This document shows, piece by piece, positions 12,386-24,515 of a DNA stretch of 64,000 nt (its first letter is position 1; the number at the start of each line of letters is the position of its first letter). Below the pieces are notes generated by a model. It had not been told where the DNA came from, made no database searches, and worked only from the letters and a program-made list of their open reading frames with translations. This DNA is from Rutidosis leptorrhynchoides (taxonomy: Eukaryota > Streptophyta > Magnoliopsida > Asterales > Asteraceae). Both the position numbers and the translations under genes were made by a program. The stretch spans positions 220,067,501 to 220,131,500 of the forward strand of contig NC_092341.1 of assembly GCF_046630445.1 (NCBI RefSeq), read 5' to 3'.

Positions 12386-15300
12386 TGAAATGTCCCGTTC
12401 ATATTGATTATAAACGTTCCATATTAATTGTTTTCGTTGCGAGGTTTTGACCTCTATATGAGACGTTTTTCAAAGACTGCATTCATTTTTAAAACAACCA
12501 TAACCTTTATTTTATCAATAAAGGTTTTAAAAACATTACGTAGATTATCAAATAATGATAATCTAAAATATACTGTTTACACACGACCATTATATAATGG
12601 TTTACAATAGAAATATATTACATCGACATATATTTCTTGAATGCAGTTTTTACATAATATCATACAAACATGGACTCCAAATCTTGTCCTTATTTTAGTA
12701 TGCAACAGCGGAAGTTCTTAGTATTCACCTGAGAATAAATATGCTTTAAACGTCAACAAAAATGTTGGTGAGTTATAGGTTTAACCTATATATATCAAAT
12801 CGTAATAATAGACCACAAGATTTCATATTTCAATACACATCCCATACATAGAGATAAAAAATCATTCATATGGTGAACACCTGGTAACCAACATTAACAA
12901 GATGCATATATAAGAATATCCCCATCATTCCGGGACACTCTTCAGATATGATATAAATTTCGAACTACTAAAGCATCCGGTACTTGGGATGGGGTTTGTT
13001 AGGCCCAATAGATCTATCTTTAGGATTCACGTCAATTAGGGTGTCTGTTCCCTAATTCTTAGATTACCAGACTTAATAAAAATGGGCATATTCGATTTCA
13101 ATAATTCAACCATAGAATGTAGTTTCACGTACTTGTGTCTATTTTGTAAATCATTTATAAAACCTGCATGTATTCTCATCCCAAAAATATTAGATTTTAA
13201 AAGTGGGACTATAACTCACTTTCACAGATATTTCCTTCCTCGGAAATAAGACTTGGCCACGGATCGATTCACGAACCTATACAAATATGTACATATATAT
13301 CAAAGTATGATCAAAATATAATTACAACCATTTTTATTATGTTTTAAAGATTTGAGTGTATTAAGTCAGCTGTCCTCGTTAGTAACCTATAACTAGTTGT
13401 CCACAGTTAGATGTACAGAAATGAATCGATATATGTTATCTTGAATCAATCCACGACTCAGTGTATACATGTCTCAGGCTAGATCACAACTCAAAGTATA
13501 TATATTTTTAGAATCAACCTCAACCCTGTATAGCTAACTCCAACATTACTGCATATAGAGTGTCTATGGTTGTTCCAAATAATATATATACATGCGTCGA
13601 TATGATATGTCAAAACATTTGTATACGTGTCTATGGTATTCCAAGATTACATAATATATTAGAATACATGTATAATACAATATAAGTTAGCTAGGATATG
13701 ATTTGTATAGATTTGTTAAACATTTCCCGTAGCTAAAAAGATCAAAAATATCCAATCTTGTTTTACCCATAACTTCTTCATTTTAAATTCGTTTTGAGTG
13801 AATCAAATTGCTATGGTTTCATATTGAACTCTAATTTAAGAATCCAAATAGAAAAAGTATAGTTTTATAGTCGGAAATTTAAGTTATATGTCAATTACTA
13901 AAGAGGTAGTCATTTCCGTCGAAAGAACGACATCTTGATGACCATTTTGAAAAACATACTTTCACTTTGAGTTTAACCAAGATTTTTGGATATAGTTTCA
14001 TGTTCATATGAAAAATCATTTTCCCAGAAGAACAACTTTTAAGTCAAAGTTTATCATAGTTTTTAATTATCCAAACCAAAACAGCCCCCGGTTTCACTAC
14101 GACGGCGTATATCCGATTTTATGGTGTTCATCATGTTTCCAGGTTTTAAATCATTAAGTTAGCATATCATATAGATATAGAACATGTGTTTTGTTTATTT
14201 TAAAAGTCAAGTTAGAAGGATTAACTTTTGTTTGCGAACAAGTTTAGAATTAACTAAACTATGTTCTAGTGATTACAAGTTTAAACCTTCGAATAAGATA
14301 GTTTTATATGTATGAATCGAATGATGTTATGAACATAATTACTACCTCAAGTTTTCTGGATAAAACTACTAGAAATGAGGAAAATGGATCTAGCTTCAAA
14401 GGATCCTTGGATGGCTTAAAAGTTCTTGAAACAGAATCATGACACGAAAACAGTTCAAGTAAGATTTTCACTCGAAATAAGATTGTTATAGTTGTAGAAA
14501 TTGAATCAAAGTTTGAATATGAATATTACCTTGAATTAGAAAGATAACCTACTATAAATAACAAAGGTTTCTTGATCTTAGATGATTACTTGCAATGGAT
14601 TAGAAAGCTTGGAAGTAGACTTGCAAACTTGGAAGTATTCTTGATTTTTATGAAACTATACTTATGGAATTTATGAAGAACACTTAGAACTTGAAGATGG
14701 AACTTGAGAGAGATCAATTAGATGAAGAAAATTGAAGAATGAAAGTGTTTGTAGGTGTTTTTGGTCGTTGGTATATGGATTAGATATAAAGGATATGTAA
14801 TTTTGTTTTCATGTAAATAAGTCATGAATGATTACTAATATTTTTGTAATTTTATGAGATATTTCATGCTAGTTGCCAAATGATGGTTCCCACATGTGTT
14901 AGGTGACTTACATGGGCTGCTAAGAGCTGATCATTGGAGTGTATATACTAATAGTACATACATCTAAAAGCTGTGTATTGTACGAGTACGAATACGGGTG
15001 CATACGAGTAGAATTGTTGATGAAACTGAATGAGGATGTAATTGTAAGCATTTTTGTTAAGTAGAAGTACTTTGATATGTGTCTTGAAGTCTTTCAAAAG
15101 TTTAACAATACATATCAAAACACAATATGTATATACATTCTAATGGAGTCGTTAAGTCTTCGTTAGTCGTTACATGTAAGTGTTGTTTTGAAACCTTTAA
15201 GTTAACGATCTCAATTAATGTTGTTAACCCAATATTTATTATATCAAATGAGATGTTAAATTATTATATTATCATGATATTATGATGTATGAATATCTCT

Positions 15301-15847
15301 TAATATGATATATACATTAAAATATCGTTACAACGATAATCGTTACATATAAGTCTCGTTTCGTAATTCTTGGGTTAGTAGTCTTGTTTTTACATATGTA
15401 GTTCATTGTTAACACACTTAATGATATATTTAAATATCATTTTATCATGTTAAATATAGTGTATCAATATCTTAATATGATACATATGTATTTAGTAGAC
15501 GTTATCATAACGATAATCGTTATATATATCATTTCGAGTTTCTTAACTTAGTAATCTCATTTCTTATGTATATCACACATTGTTAATATACTTAGTGCGA
15601 TACTTACTCATCATAATCTTATGTCAACCATATATATATGTCTATATATACCACAACATGTAGTTTTTACAATTTTGTAACGTTCGTGAATCGCCGGTCA
15701 ATATGGGTGATCAATTGTCTATATGAAACTTATTTCATTTAATCAAGTCTTAACAAGTTTGATTGCTTAATATGTTGGAAACATTTAGTCATGTAAATAT
15801 CAATCTCAATTAATATATATAAACATGGAAAAGTTCGGGTCCTTACA
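12386..15847 (-). repeat. 5' LTR of element E (3462 bp)
   Basis: Bounded by plus-strand TGAAATGTCCCG ... GGGTCCTTACA. AT-rich, no coding potential. Homologous at its inner end to the LTR of D (ATTCATATYGATTATAAACG) and nearly the same length, an unusually long LTR for a chromovirus. I see nothing else in this 3.4 kb apart from AT-rich short repeats. Confidence 0.82.
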
Positions 15848-15928
15848 GTCGATGTCCAGACTCACTAATGCATCTTAACAACTATCAGTTAGACACACTA
15901 ATGCAAGACCTGGTTCGCTAAGACCACC

Positions 15929-15940
15929 GCTCTGATACCA
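15929..15940 (-). promoter_or_regulatory. Primer binding site, tRNA-iMet, element D
   Basis: Minus strand reads TGGTATCAGAGC, a perfect match to the usual site, 2 nt from the LTR end. Confidence 0.88.
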
Positions 15941-17384
15941 ACTTAAATGCCCCATTCATATCGATTATAAACGATTCATAATAGTTGATTACATCGCGAG
16001 GTATTTGACCTCTATATGATACATTTTACAAACATTGCATTCGTTTTTAAAAGACAAACTTTCATTACATCGAAAGTCGACGGCATGCATACTATTTCAT
16101 AATATATCCAAACTATCAATAACTTAATAATAATCTTGATGAACTCAATGACTCGAATGCAACGTCTTTTGAAATATGTCATGAATGACTCCAAGTAATA
16201 TCTCTAAAATGAGCAAATACACAGTGAAAGATTTCTTTAATACCTGAGAATAAACATGCTTTAAAGTGTCAACCAAAAGGTTGGTGAGTTCATTAGTTTA
16301 TCATCAATAATCATTTCCATCATTTTTAATAGACCACAAGATTCTCATTTTCCATAAATATCAATACACTCCCAAGTGCATGAAAATCATTCATATGATG
16401 GACACCTGGTAACCGAACTAACAAGGATGCATATAGAATATCCCCCGCATACTTGCAAGTATGCTATATAATGGCAATCGCAATCACCTTTTTAAAATCA
16501 AAGTACTAAAGCATTCCAAATTCCAGAATGAGGTTTGTTAGTCCCATAGATCTATCTTTAGGATTCCCGTCAATTAGGGGTCATTTCCCTAATTCTTAGG
16601 TTACCAGACTTGAAGGGGTGATATTCAATTTCGATAATCTAACCATATAATGTAGTTTCGATTACTTGTGTCTATTTCGTCAAACATTTATAAAACATCG
16701 CATGTATTCTCAATCCCAAAAATATATATTGCAAAAGCATTTAAAAGGGGAGCAAATAAAACTCACGACGCTGTATCTTGTAGTAAACATACATATGACG
16801 TCATTGAACAAGTGTAGGGTTGGCCTCGGATTCACGAACCTATATCATTTGTATATATATTAATACACATAATCGTAATCGAATAAGTATATATATATAT
16901 AACTTATTAATTATATTATTTTTATATTAATAATATATTTATGTTTCATATATTCCTTTTATATATAAAAATATTTTGTTATGTTATATGTGTTAAACAT
17001 AATTATTTATATATTTCATTTGTTTATCAAAATAGTAGTTCTAATTATACTAAGTTAATATTAGTAATGATAAATATAATGTTAATAACATTAATAATAT
17101 ATTTATGTTAATAATAATAATCTTATTATTTATAAAATGATAATAATACTAATATTTATGAAAGTACTAATAAATTGTATCATTTTTATAATAATATTAA
17201 TAATATTAATCATAATCATAATATTGATAATAATACTAAAATGATAAGTTTGCTACTAATAATAATATTATTAATACTTATAATAATAATAATGATAATA
17301 ATCTTAATAATCATGTTATTAATGCTTATAGTGATAATAACTAATAATAATACAATAATAATCAGTACTAATAATAGTAATAAC

Positions 17385-17476
<92 letters not shown>

Positions 17477-17510
17477 TAATAATAACATTAATAATAATCA
17501 TAATAATTAC

Positions 17511-17550
<40 letters not shown>

Positions 17551-17582
17551 TAATAAAAATAATAATAATAATAATAATAATA
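17385..17582. repeat. (AAT)n microsatellite in LTR of D
   Basis: About 200 bp of nearly pure AAT/TAA trinucleotide, with an interruption around 17483-17515. Produces spurious poly-Asn and poly-Leu ORFs on the two strands. Confidence 0.95.
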
Positions 17583-17634
17583 GTAATAGAAATGAGATTA
17601 AGAATGTATACCCTTTAAAAGCCTTTTCTAAAAA

Positions 17635-17720
17635 GAATTTCCCCATACGAGACTCGAACCCGTGACCACTCGCTAACCCGACACACACCATAACCATTGA
17701 TCCATCTATGTTTTTTCTAA
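17635..17720 (-). other. tRNA-like segment with pol III B-box in LTR of D
   Basis: The minus strand contains GGGTTCGAGTCTCGTATGGG, a good internal promoter B-box, preceded by GGTTAGCGAGTGG as a weak A-box. It resembles the tRNA-derived heads of plant SINEs. It could also be chance homology, and no SINE tail is evident. Confidence 0.4.
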
Positions 17721-18482
17721 ATCCAAACCCAACTAATATATAATTAACTCGATATGCTTTTACTGCCATTATCCTTCTTCTTCATCATATATACGATCAC
17801 CAGTTCTTAACCCAGTCATAACAGCTAGCTAATGAATTCAATTTATATTATGATTTTGAACATAAACGGCCTGTGTGGTTGTTTTAATTGATAAAAAAAA
17901 TACAAAAGCAGTTGTTCGTTGTAAAATAAAATATAAAGAACACAAAATCGATTTTTGAGATTGGGATGTTTTGAGACCTCACTTCCTTCATAAAATATCT
18001 TTCAAATTGACATTAGAATATATTAGAATCGTCAATTGATCTAGAACTTTTTACACAAATTCGAATTTCGCTAGAGCACATCGTTTGACTTTTTGAGTTT
18101 AATAGTTTGACTCAAAAATTCGCGATCGAAATGAGGAATTGGATACTCAAAATTTGCAGATAGTTTGAGTATAGGATTCCTAACAAAACAGAAATGTCAG
18201 TTTTTAATAATTGATTCGAAATGGATTTATGGATCAAAACCTGTCGTGAACAGAGCAAACGAAGCTGTTTCAAATTTTCTGTTTGATTTATCAGGTATTA
18301 GCAGCCAAAGGGAAAATAAGTGATAATGATAGTGGTTCGAATAATTTTCTCAACAATGTGTGATGACTGATCGTTAAATAAGGAGATTGTATGTGGACAG
18401 AATTTTTCGAGCAGGTGAAGGAGACAGAAACAAAAAGAAAATATATACAGATAGGGACGTATAACAAATTTTACCCGTGATA

Positions 18483-18570
18483 TATGCTTTTACCAATTAT
18501 AATTTATGTAAATATATTAATAATAATAATTATACTAATTACTAATATTGACTAATAAAAATGGAAACAC

Positions 18571-18602
<32 letters not shown>

Positions 18603-19110
18603 GAAACACCAATATTATAAATAATACAAACAAAAAACTGTATTATTTTCTAATAACAATAATTATAATGTTAATAATAATAATAATATTGATAAAGAAA
18701 AATGTTAATATTCAATAATGATATTAATAATAATTTTATCAAAATTATACTAATAATAATAAAGATAAAAGTAATTATAAAAATGATAATAATAATATTA
18801 TTAATGATAACCATAATAAATTGTATTATTTTTATTATAATAATATTGATAACTATAATAATAATGATGATAATAATAATATTATTAATGATACTAATAA
18901 TAATACTAACTACAATAATATTAATATTAATAATAATAATATAACAATTTATATTTATATCCATTTTCATAATAATTTTACTAATACTAATATAGATGTT
19001 AATATTGAAAGTAATATTAATATTACTATAACAATTATAGTTTAACTTATAATTAAATTTATTATATTAGATATTAACATTACATGTTATTAATTATAGG
19101 ATATATATAA
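18483..19110. repeat. AT-rich trinucleotide-like tract in LTR of D
   Basis: Long run dominated by AAT/ATT units and derivatives. No gene. The ORFs here consist of Ile/Asn only. Confidence 0.85.
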
Positions 19111-19400
19111 TAATAATAATAATTCTTAATGATATTACTTAATAATACTAATTCTTAATTCAAATGATTAAATTTTATTATTTCCAATTATCGTATTTGT
19201 TTACATTTATATATGTATACACTTGCACATATTTATTTACAAATAATTGTTCGCGAATCGTCGGGAACAGTCAAAGGTTAAATGATTTCATGAAATAGTT
19301 CAAACAAATTTTTAGACTCAACATTACAGACTTTGCTTATCGTGTCGAAATCATAATAAGATAAGGTTTAAATTTGGTCGGAAATTTCCGAGTCGTCACA

Positions 19401-20022
19401 TTTCAGAATCTGGATCATTTCACACATCACGCAGGCAGACAACTTAATTTCCCTTCATATCCTCATAAGTATCCAGTGATGTTTGCCCACAGAGACCCTA
19501 GAGGTGCAGGACCTAGCCATCAGTATCCACGACCCCCTCCACCTCAGTATCATTACACACAGCACACGGTCATCCCATCTCCTCCAAGGGAACAGAGAAC
19601 AGGGTCGCATATTTTGTTACCTGCCTTTTTGAAACAACCCGCATCAGCACTCACAGAGACACATCCACTGCTGCTCAATCCAGTGCATAGGATCAGGCTG
19701 CGAGCCGGTATATGACTGAGGATGTTACGCAGGGTATGAGAGGTAAGGGTATGAACCCGAATTGGGGTAGAGATCTGCAAGAAGGGCAGGGTTGGCGTAT
19801 AGGGTCTATGATTCACACGAGCACCTCATCACTTGCGAGACTGATCGAACGATCAGACGAGATCCAGTTCAGGATATCCTCGGGGATGAACACGCAGAAT
19901 TGGCACAGCAATTCACTACCGACGAGGAGATGACTGATGTGGGGCAGTCTGCTTTAAGGAACTCGACGAGGCCACGCACGAGTGTATCTTACTCTCTTCC
20001 CTACCATCCAGCTCAACCATAA
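19401..20022 (+). pseudogene. Degenerate Pro/His/Tyr-rich 3' ORF of element B
   Basis: Broken open frames (to 19715, then 19792-20022) encode HQYPRPPPPQYHYTQH-like sequence and end in SLPYHPAQP. Composition and position, upstream of the 3' non-coding region and LTR, resemble the C-terminus of the post-pol ORF of element A2 (RPAYYPPHQPDMRPP). I therefore take it as the tail of the same class of Athila ORF. Frames shift at least once. Identification rests on context and composition, not on a domain. Confidence 0.4.
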
Positions 20023-21616
20023 CTTTTCGTATCTCTGCTCTATTTTTATGATTACTTGTGATCTTTTGATACATTATTAAACTATGTCTGTACGCCCGAT
20101 CTTGGACATAACTACTTTTATGTTTTTAAGTTTTATAATAATTAGAATAAATTGTATGAATAAAACGTCACAAACAAATGACGATCGAGACCATACAAGA
20201 TGGAAGCACGACTTGGAGCAAGGGCACACTGAACGAGGATGACGCCAGCACGAGAATAGAAGAAACCATAATCAGCAAACCATCCATTGCACGCCTTGCG
20301 ACTATAGGGGAGTACTACGTCTTCACCGCTTTTTCAATAGAATATACACAAAATACTATACCACTTTTAACACTAAGTGTGGTATAATGATTCTTGTAAA
20401 AATCCTAAAGTGTTTTTAAACTAAATTTTTCACAAAATTTAAAACTTTTGAACTATAAAACACTAGGGATTATGAATTGTATAAATGATCAAAAAGTTTT
20501 TTTTTTAGTAACAAAATAGACAAAAGAGTAAAACAAGGTTAAACACTTTTTGCAAAAAATCAAACCAAATTTTCCAAAAGAGCACTGCATAACGAAAGGT
20601 GCAATTTAACTCATTATAATTGTTGTGAGGCACCCCCAAATAAGGCTTAATAAGCACTCATTTTTAGTGCTTCACTATATTTTCATTGAGCGCGCCGATG
20701 TTAGCATCTCTGAATCAGAACTTGCTTTTGATCTACATTTCGGAATCACACCTTTTGACGAGAACTATTAAGTCTAAACCTTATCTATTCGTGAAGAAAA
20801 AAACACCCCCATTAAAATACCATTAAAATACCTTCATTCTGATTTTTCACTCCAAATCGCCACAAATTCATACACCACTACCTACTCGTTTCATTTCATA
20901 AATAAAGAAATAAAATCCCAACGATTCTTAAATCACGTGAAATATTCTATGAAGACGCAATTGGAAAATGCGAGCATCCACGCCAAATATCAAAGAGACC
21001 GCAAATAAAAAGGAGACCTCGAAGAGAAAAGCATAAGATGTTTGCCCGAAAAAAAACATTGATGAATAAAGGTTCTGAGAAAAGGAGAGTAACCAGAAAT
21101 ATTCGAGAAAAGAACCCCCGGCAGTCAAGAAGAAGGATGCTCGTCCTAAAACTCCCGACAAAAAACTGAAAGGATCACCAAAATTGATCTTTTAAAGAAC
21201 TCCTATCTATCAAACCCTTCACACCCCAGAAACCTCCAAATCACCATCTCTCCACGATACAAGCTGAGTCCATAACTGAAAATTCTCTCAAATAAGTGAT
21301 GGAGATTTGAGTCTTGATCAAGCCTATGACGAAGAATGTGAGCATGACTGGCTAAGAGCGATTTCATTTCTTAGAACTATAGGACACCCGAAACACTTTA
21401 GTGAATTGAGTGGCCCGAGTGAGATAGCCTCAGTTATGTAACCTCCTCTCATGCTTGCGGAAAAGGGTTTGGGAATAACAAAAAGAATAAAACCAAATTT
21501 TCGCTCCTGCGTCTTGCGAAATAAAGACCACTTGATCACTACGAATAAAAAAAATCTTCGGTGTTAAAAGATTGAAAGTTTGCTTGAGGACAAGCAAAGT
21601 CTAAGTGTGAGATATT
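20023..21616 (+). other. 3' non-coding region and polypurine-like tract of element B
   Basis: About 1.6 kb without gene. It ends in GCTTGAGGACAAGCAAAG and AAGTGTGAGATATT directly before the LTR. The same block (TGCTTGAGGACAAGCAA ... AAGTGTGGAAATATT) precedes the 3' LTR of A2 at 56612-56644, a hallmark of Athila-like 3' ends. Confidence 0.65.
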
Positions 21617-22606
21617 TGATATCGGCTAAAAAGTCACGTTTGTACCCCCGATATTGAGTCTCAAAAGCATAAAGTTCAAAACTTTGTCGGCAAAATAATT
21701 GCTTTTTCGGTTAAATTTGTAGATAAAGTAATTAAGAAGACAATGCAAATAGAATCAAGAGAATCAGAGCTAAAACGAAGATTCTAGAGCGAAAGACAAG
21801 AAATCAAGTTACGATCCAGCAAATCAGCAAGCCAAACGGCTTGCCATTATGGCAAACGGCCTACCACCCTCCCAAATCAAATGGGCATGATAAACGGGCT
21901 GGCCTGGCAAACGGCATCACCAAACGGCCTACCAAATGGCCTACCAAATGGCTTGCTCTTCTTTGACGAATAAATGGTTATTCATACGTAGGTACTATAT
22001 CCCTATTATGACGTTAAGCATACATAACTCCTTAACTATATCCTAGGGTTAAGAAAAGTTGAGACTCTCCTTTAAGGATATACCACTTTGTTCATGTACC
22101 TATGATTCTATCCATAAGGTCGTTTAAACCCTCTAAGGTTAACGTTGGGAGTAGGGATATCCGTCTTAGCCAGAATCTTCAAGGCCTAAACTCTTAGTGA
22201 CAAATCAGTTAGGTTCATAGCCAAGTTGATTGAGGTTTAGTTTCTATTCTAGGAAGTTAAACTCTTGTGAAAGTTCCCCATCAGGATTCTATTCTTCATA
22301 CCTATTCATCTCTATCTTTATAGTTATATTATAGTATTAATAGTTAATCTTAATCTATCACCACTTATCTCTAGGGTTAACTATATAGGCACTTTTATCC
22401 TACATTACGGAGCAAACATACAAAAATACGAACCTGAGTTATATTTACCACTTACTCATAAAAAGGAAGACAAGTAGATGAGTTATAGCTAGAAAACTCC
22501 AGCTAAATATAAATAATAAAACCCTTACTCTCTTCTGATAGCTGATTCTGACGTGTTGCGACCTAACGACACCGCACAAATAAAACCATCTATTTTGGCC
22601 ATATCA
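21617..22606 (+). repeat. LTR of element B (990 bp)
   Basis: Ends form an imperfect inverted repeat: TGATATCGGC at the left and GGCCATATCA at the right. Preceded by the Athila-type purine block and followed by a primer binding site. Confidence 0.78.
21831..21958 (+). repeat. Cluster of about seven CAAACGGCCTACC-like motifs in LTR of B
   Basis: Irregularly spaced variants of CCAAACGGCTTGCC / GCAAACGGCCTACC / CCAAATGGCCTACC within 130 bp. Unlike the motifs in other families these are direct, not palindromic. They are likewise GC-rich and CpG-containing in AT-rich surroundings. Confidence 0.75.
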
Positions 22607-22828
22607 TAAGTAGAGTAAAGTTTTTGGCGCCGTGCCGGGGACTTATTTTCTGTCTGTTACGGTAATCGTTGATTCTGTCAAGATATCTGAGAATCTTGAG
22701 TGGTGTCTAAGAAAGACAATTATACACGGACTTGATTGTTGTATTTTCTGAACAATCTCCAATTATATTGGAACCAAAAGGATCCTGCCTCTTCGTTGTC
22801 GGCCTGGCCACTTGTTTCAAAGATAAAT
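22607..22828 (+). promoter_or_regulatory. tRNA-Asp primer binding site and leader stub of element B
   Basis: TGGCGCCGTGCCGGGGA at 22625-22641 matches the tRNA-Asp site used by Athila-like elements, one base shorter than in A1/A2. The leader continues to about 22828, where different repeat DNA begins. Confidence 0.75.
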
Positions 22829-24271
22829 TGATAAGAAACACACATGCCTAACAAACAGGGAGTATGTAGGTATAGGATTTAAAGTAGCCATATCAATCAC
22901 TTTAATCAACTCAAACCAATGTGTGGTGTGTTTATGTTTGTAATAATGCGGAATGTAAAGTAAAGAACATAAACACAAAGATTTATAGTGGTTTGGGTGA
23001 ATGTTAACTAATCTACTTTAATCCACTCCTCGATTCGCTAATCGGGATTTTTGCTTCACTAAGCACCTTTCTCCAAATACGGTGGGAATTCGATTTACAA
23101 GCCTTGTACTTCTCCTTAGACAACAACCCTAATCCTTTTATCTCTTTGAAAGATTACTTCCAACTTAGATTAACTTGTCATCATCTTGGACAAGTATTAA
23201 TCTCCAATGAGATTAACTTCATAGTTCCCTTTAAGAAAGATGATAGCTAAGCTAACATATGCTTCTAATTACAAAGTACAAAGACTCACCCTTTCTAGTG
23301 ATGACAATCCAAAGACAATTCTAAGGATTATTACAAAACTATGTAAAATCACAAAGATAATAAATTGAAAGTAAGTTTACAAAAGCCCTTCTATAACCTA
23401 TGAGATTATAGAACTTCTCTTGTTAATCACAAACATATGTATAAGTGTTATGTTCTTGTGATTCTCTGGTGATTTTGAGTTGTAGCATGCAAGAGGTCTA
23501 AATCTTCAAAGTTCTCCAAGCCTTGCTATTTATATGGAGAGATAAACAAATCAGCCATCCCTGCGGCTTGGATCGCGGTCGACCGTGGGTCGACCGCACA
23601 TGGTTCAGTCCAAAATACTTATTCGTTGTATAGCCGTTTGAATCAGTTTTGGACTTCAATATTTGGACTGTTTGCTTCATTTAACACCTGCAAAAGATAC
23701 CCAACATCCTATACAAGTACTATATGCATTAAATGTCCATTAACCTTGGATGTATTGCCTTGATAATGACTTGTCATGCTCAAAGTAGAAAGTTTAACAT
23801 TCTTGAATACAAGTCATGATAATCATTTGAGGCAATCTCAGTTTTGTCATAAACTTTATTTGTAATTAACACATTTGCTATATACCTATTGGTTGGTCAA
23901 CATGTCATTGATGACAACAACCCACTTTAATCACAGAGCATGCTAGTATTCAAATTTGAACTTGTTTGTAATTAATTAAGTGTACTAATGATGTCTTGAC
24001 AAATTAAGCAAGTAGTATCAATTAAGCATGTTGCAAGACATCATGTGAAATCAAGTTTAACCTATTCATAAACTTAATTTTAGACTTAAGCAAATCTATG
24101 TGTGTTAATGATTCATTGTCTTTTAAGATCAATAAATTATGACATTTTAAGTACTATCCAAGTAGCATATATTGAAGTAGTCCAAATACTAGTTAGTGGA
24201 ATCCAACTTGTAACACATAGCAAGACAAAGTTCATACATACACATATCAAATAACTACTTAGCATTTATCA
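22829..24271 (-). repeat. Probable copia-type (solo) LTR
   Basis: A 1.44-kb non-coding block whose ends could be TGATAA (22829) and TTATCA (24266-24271). It contains a TTTATAGTGGTTTGGGTGAA stretch followed by exon-less sequence of a type I associate with plant copia LTRs. Minus orientation is suggested by a palindrome (23575-23597) followed on that strand by a TATAAATA box (23527-23534). The flanking 5-mers (TAAAT, CTCCT) do not match, so either the ends are misplaced or one flank has been rearranged. Confidence 0.45.
23527..23597 (-). promoter_or_regulatory. Palindrome plus TATA box, putative LTR promoter
   Basis: 23575-23597 is a perfect inverted repeat with 10-bp arms (GCGGTCGACC and GGTCGACCGC) around GTG, each arm holding GTCGAC. 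On the minus strand, 40 bp downstream, lies TATAAATA (23527-23534). The spacing parallels that of the Athila-family LTRs. Confidence 0.55.
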
Positions 24272-24515
24272 CTCCTTTTCTATTTTTTCCTTTTATCACC
24301 CCTTTGATTCTTTCTTTTTTATTTTTCATAATGTACTCTTTATTATTTTTTATTCTTAATTCACTCCTCATATTCTTTAATTTTTAAATTGTTTTCTCAG
24401 TTTAATCTTTCTTACAATATTTGTATATGAAATGGATTCTTCTATTTTTTCTTAACCACTTTTTATATATATTTGATATAAAATCTATTATTTTCTTTTT
24501 TTTTCTCTATATCTT
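24272..24515. other. T-rich DNA flanking element A1 (left)
   Basis: About 244 bp of T-rich sequence without gene. It ends in ATCTT (24511-24515), the left copy of the target duplication of A1, and continues at 33127. Confidence 0.7.

Larger units (their letters stand above)
6450..15847 (-). mobile_element. Chromovirus-type element E with accessory genes, interrupted by F
   Basis: Minus-strand Ty3/gypsy element. From its 5' end: LTR 12386-15847, primer binding site 12372-12383, acidic ORF 11553-12176, F-box pseudogene 10782-11423, gag-pol 10407 down to 6450, where element F breaks integrase. The 3' remainder and 3' LTR should lie left of the window. Its pol is closely similar to that of F. 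The additional roughly 2 kb between leader and gag is what sets it apart. The outer LTR end (15847) abuts leader sequence of the related element D. Confidence 0.85.
15848..19400 (-). mobile_element. Element D: LTR plus 95-bp leader remnant of an E-family chromovirus
   Basis: Consists of an LTR (15943-19400), a primer binding site and a stub of leader that stops abruptly at 15848 where the LTR of E begins. E therefore either inserted into D's leader or recombined with it. D's outer end (19400) interrupts element B. The rest of D should lie beyond E, left of the window. Confidence 0.78.
15943..19400 (-). repeat. LTR of element D (about 3458 bp)
   Basis: The outer end is plus-strand CGTCACA (minus TGTGACG). 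The inner end has decayed to TT instead of TG at 15943, matching position for position the TGAAATG end of E's LTR. The LTR includes a large (AAT)n array, a tRNA-like segment and a second AT-rich simple-repeat tract. Low-complexity ORFs within it are artefacts of those repeats. Confidence 0.78.
19401..22828 (+). mobile_element. Element B: Athila-like remnant, 3' end, LTR and new 5' leader
   Basis: Plus-strand remains of an Athila-like element: degenerate 3' ORF (19401-20022), 3' non-coding region, polypurine-like tract, LTR (21617-22606), then a tRNA-Asp primer binding site and about 190 bp of leader. The internal 3' region on one side and the primer binding site on the other show that a single LTR is shared by two internal regions. 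This is the product expected from LTR recombination of tandem copies. The left end is cut by element D at 19400/19401 (expected duplication TTTCA). Confidence 0.72.

Noticed and set aside
17175..18970. Poly-Asn, poly-Leu and Ile-rich ORFs on both strands
   Set aside because: Pure translation of AAT/ATT simple repeats inside the LTR of D.
22824..24276. Target duplication for the copia-like LTR
   Set aside because: TAAAT and CTCCT do not match, so the solo-LTR call is left at low confidence.
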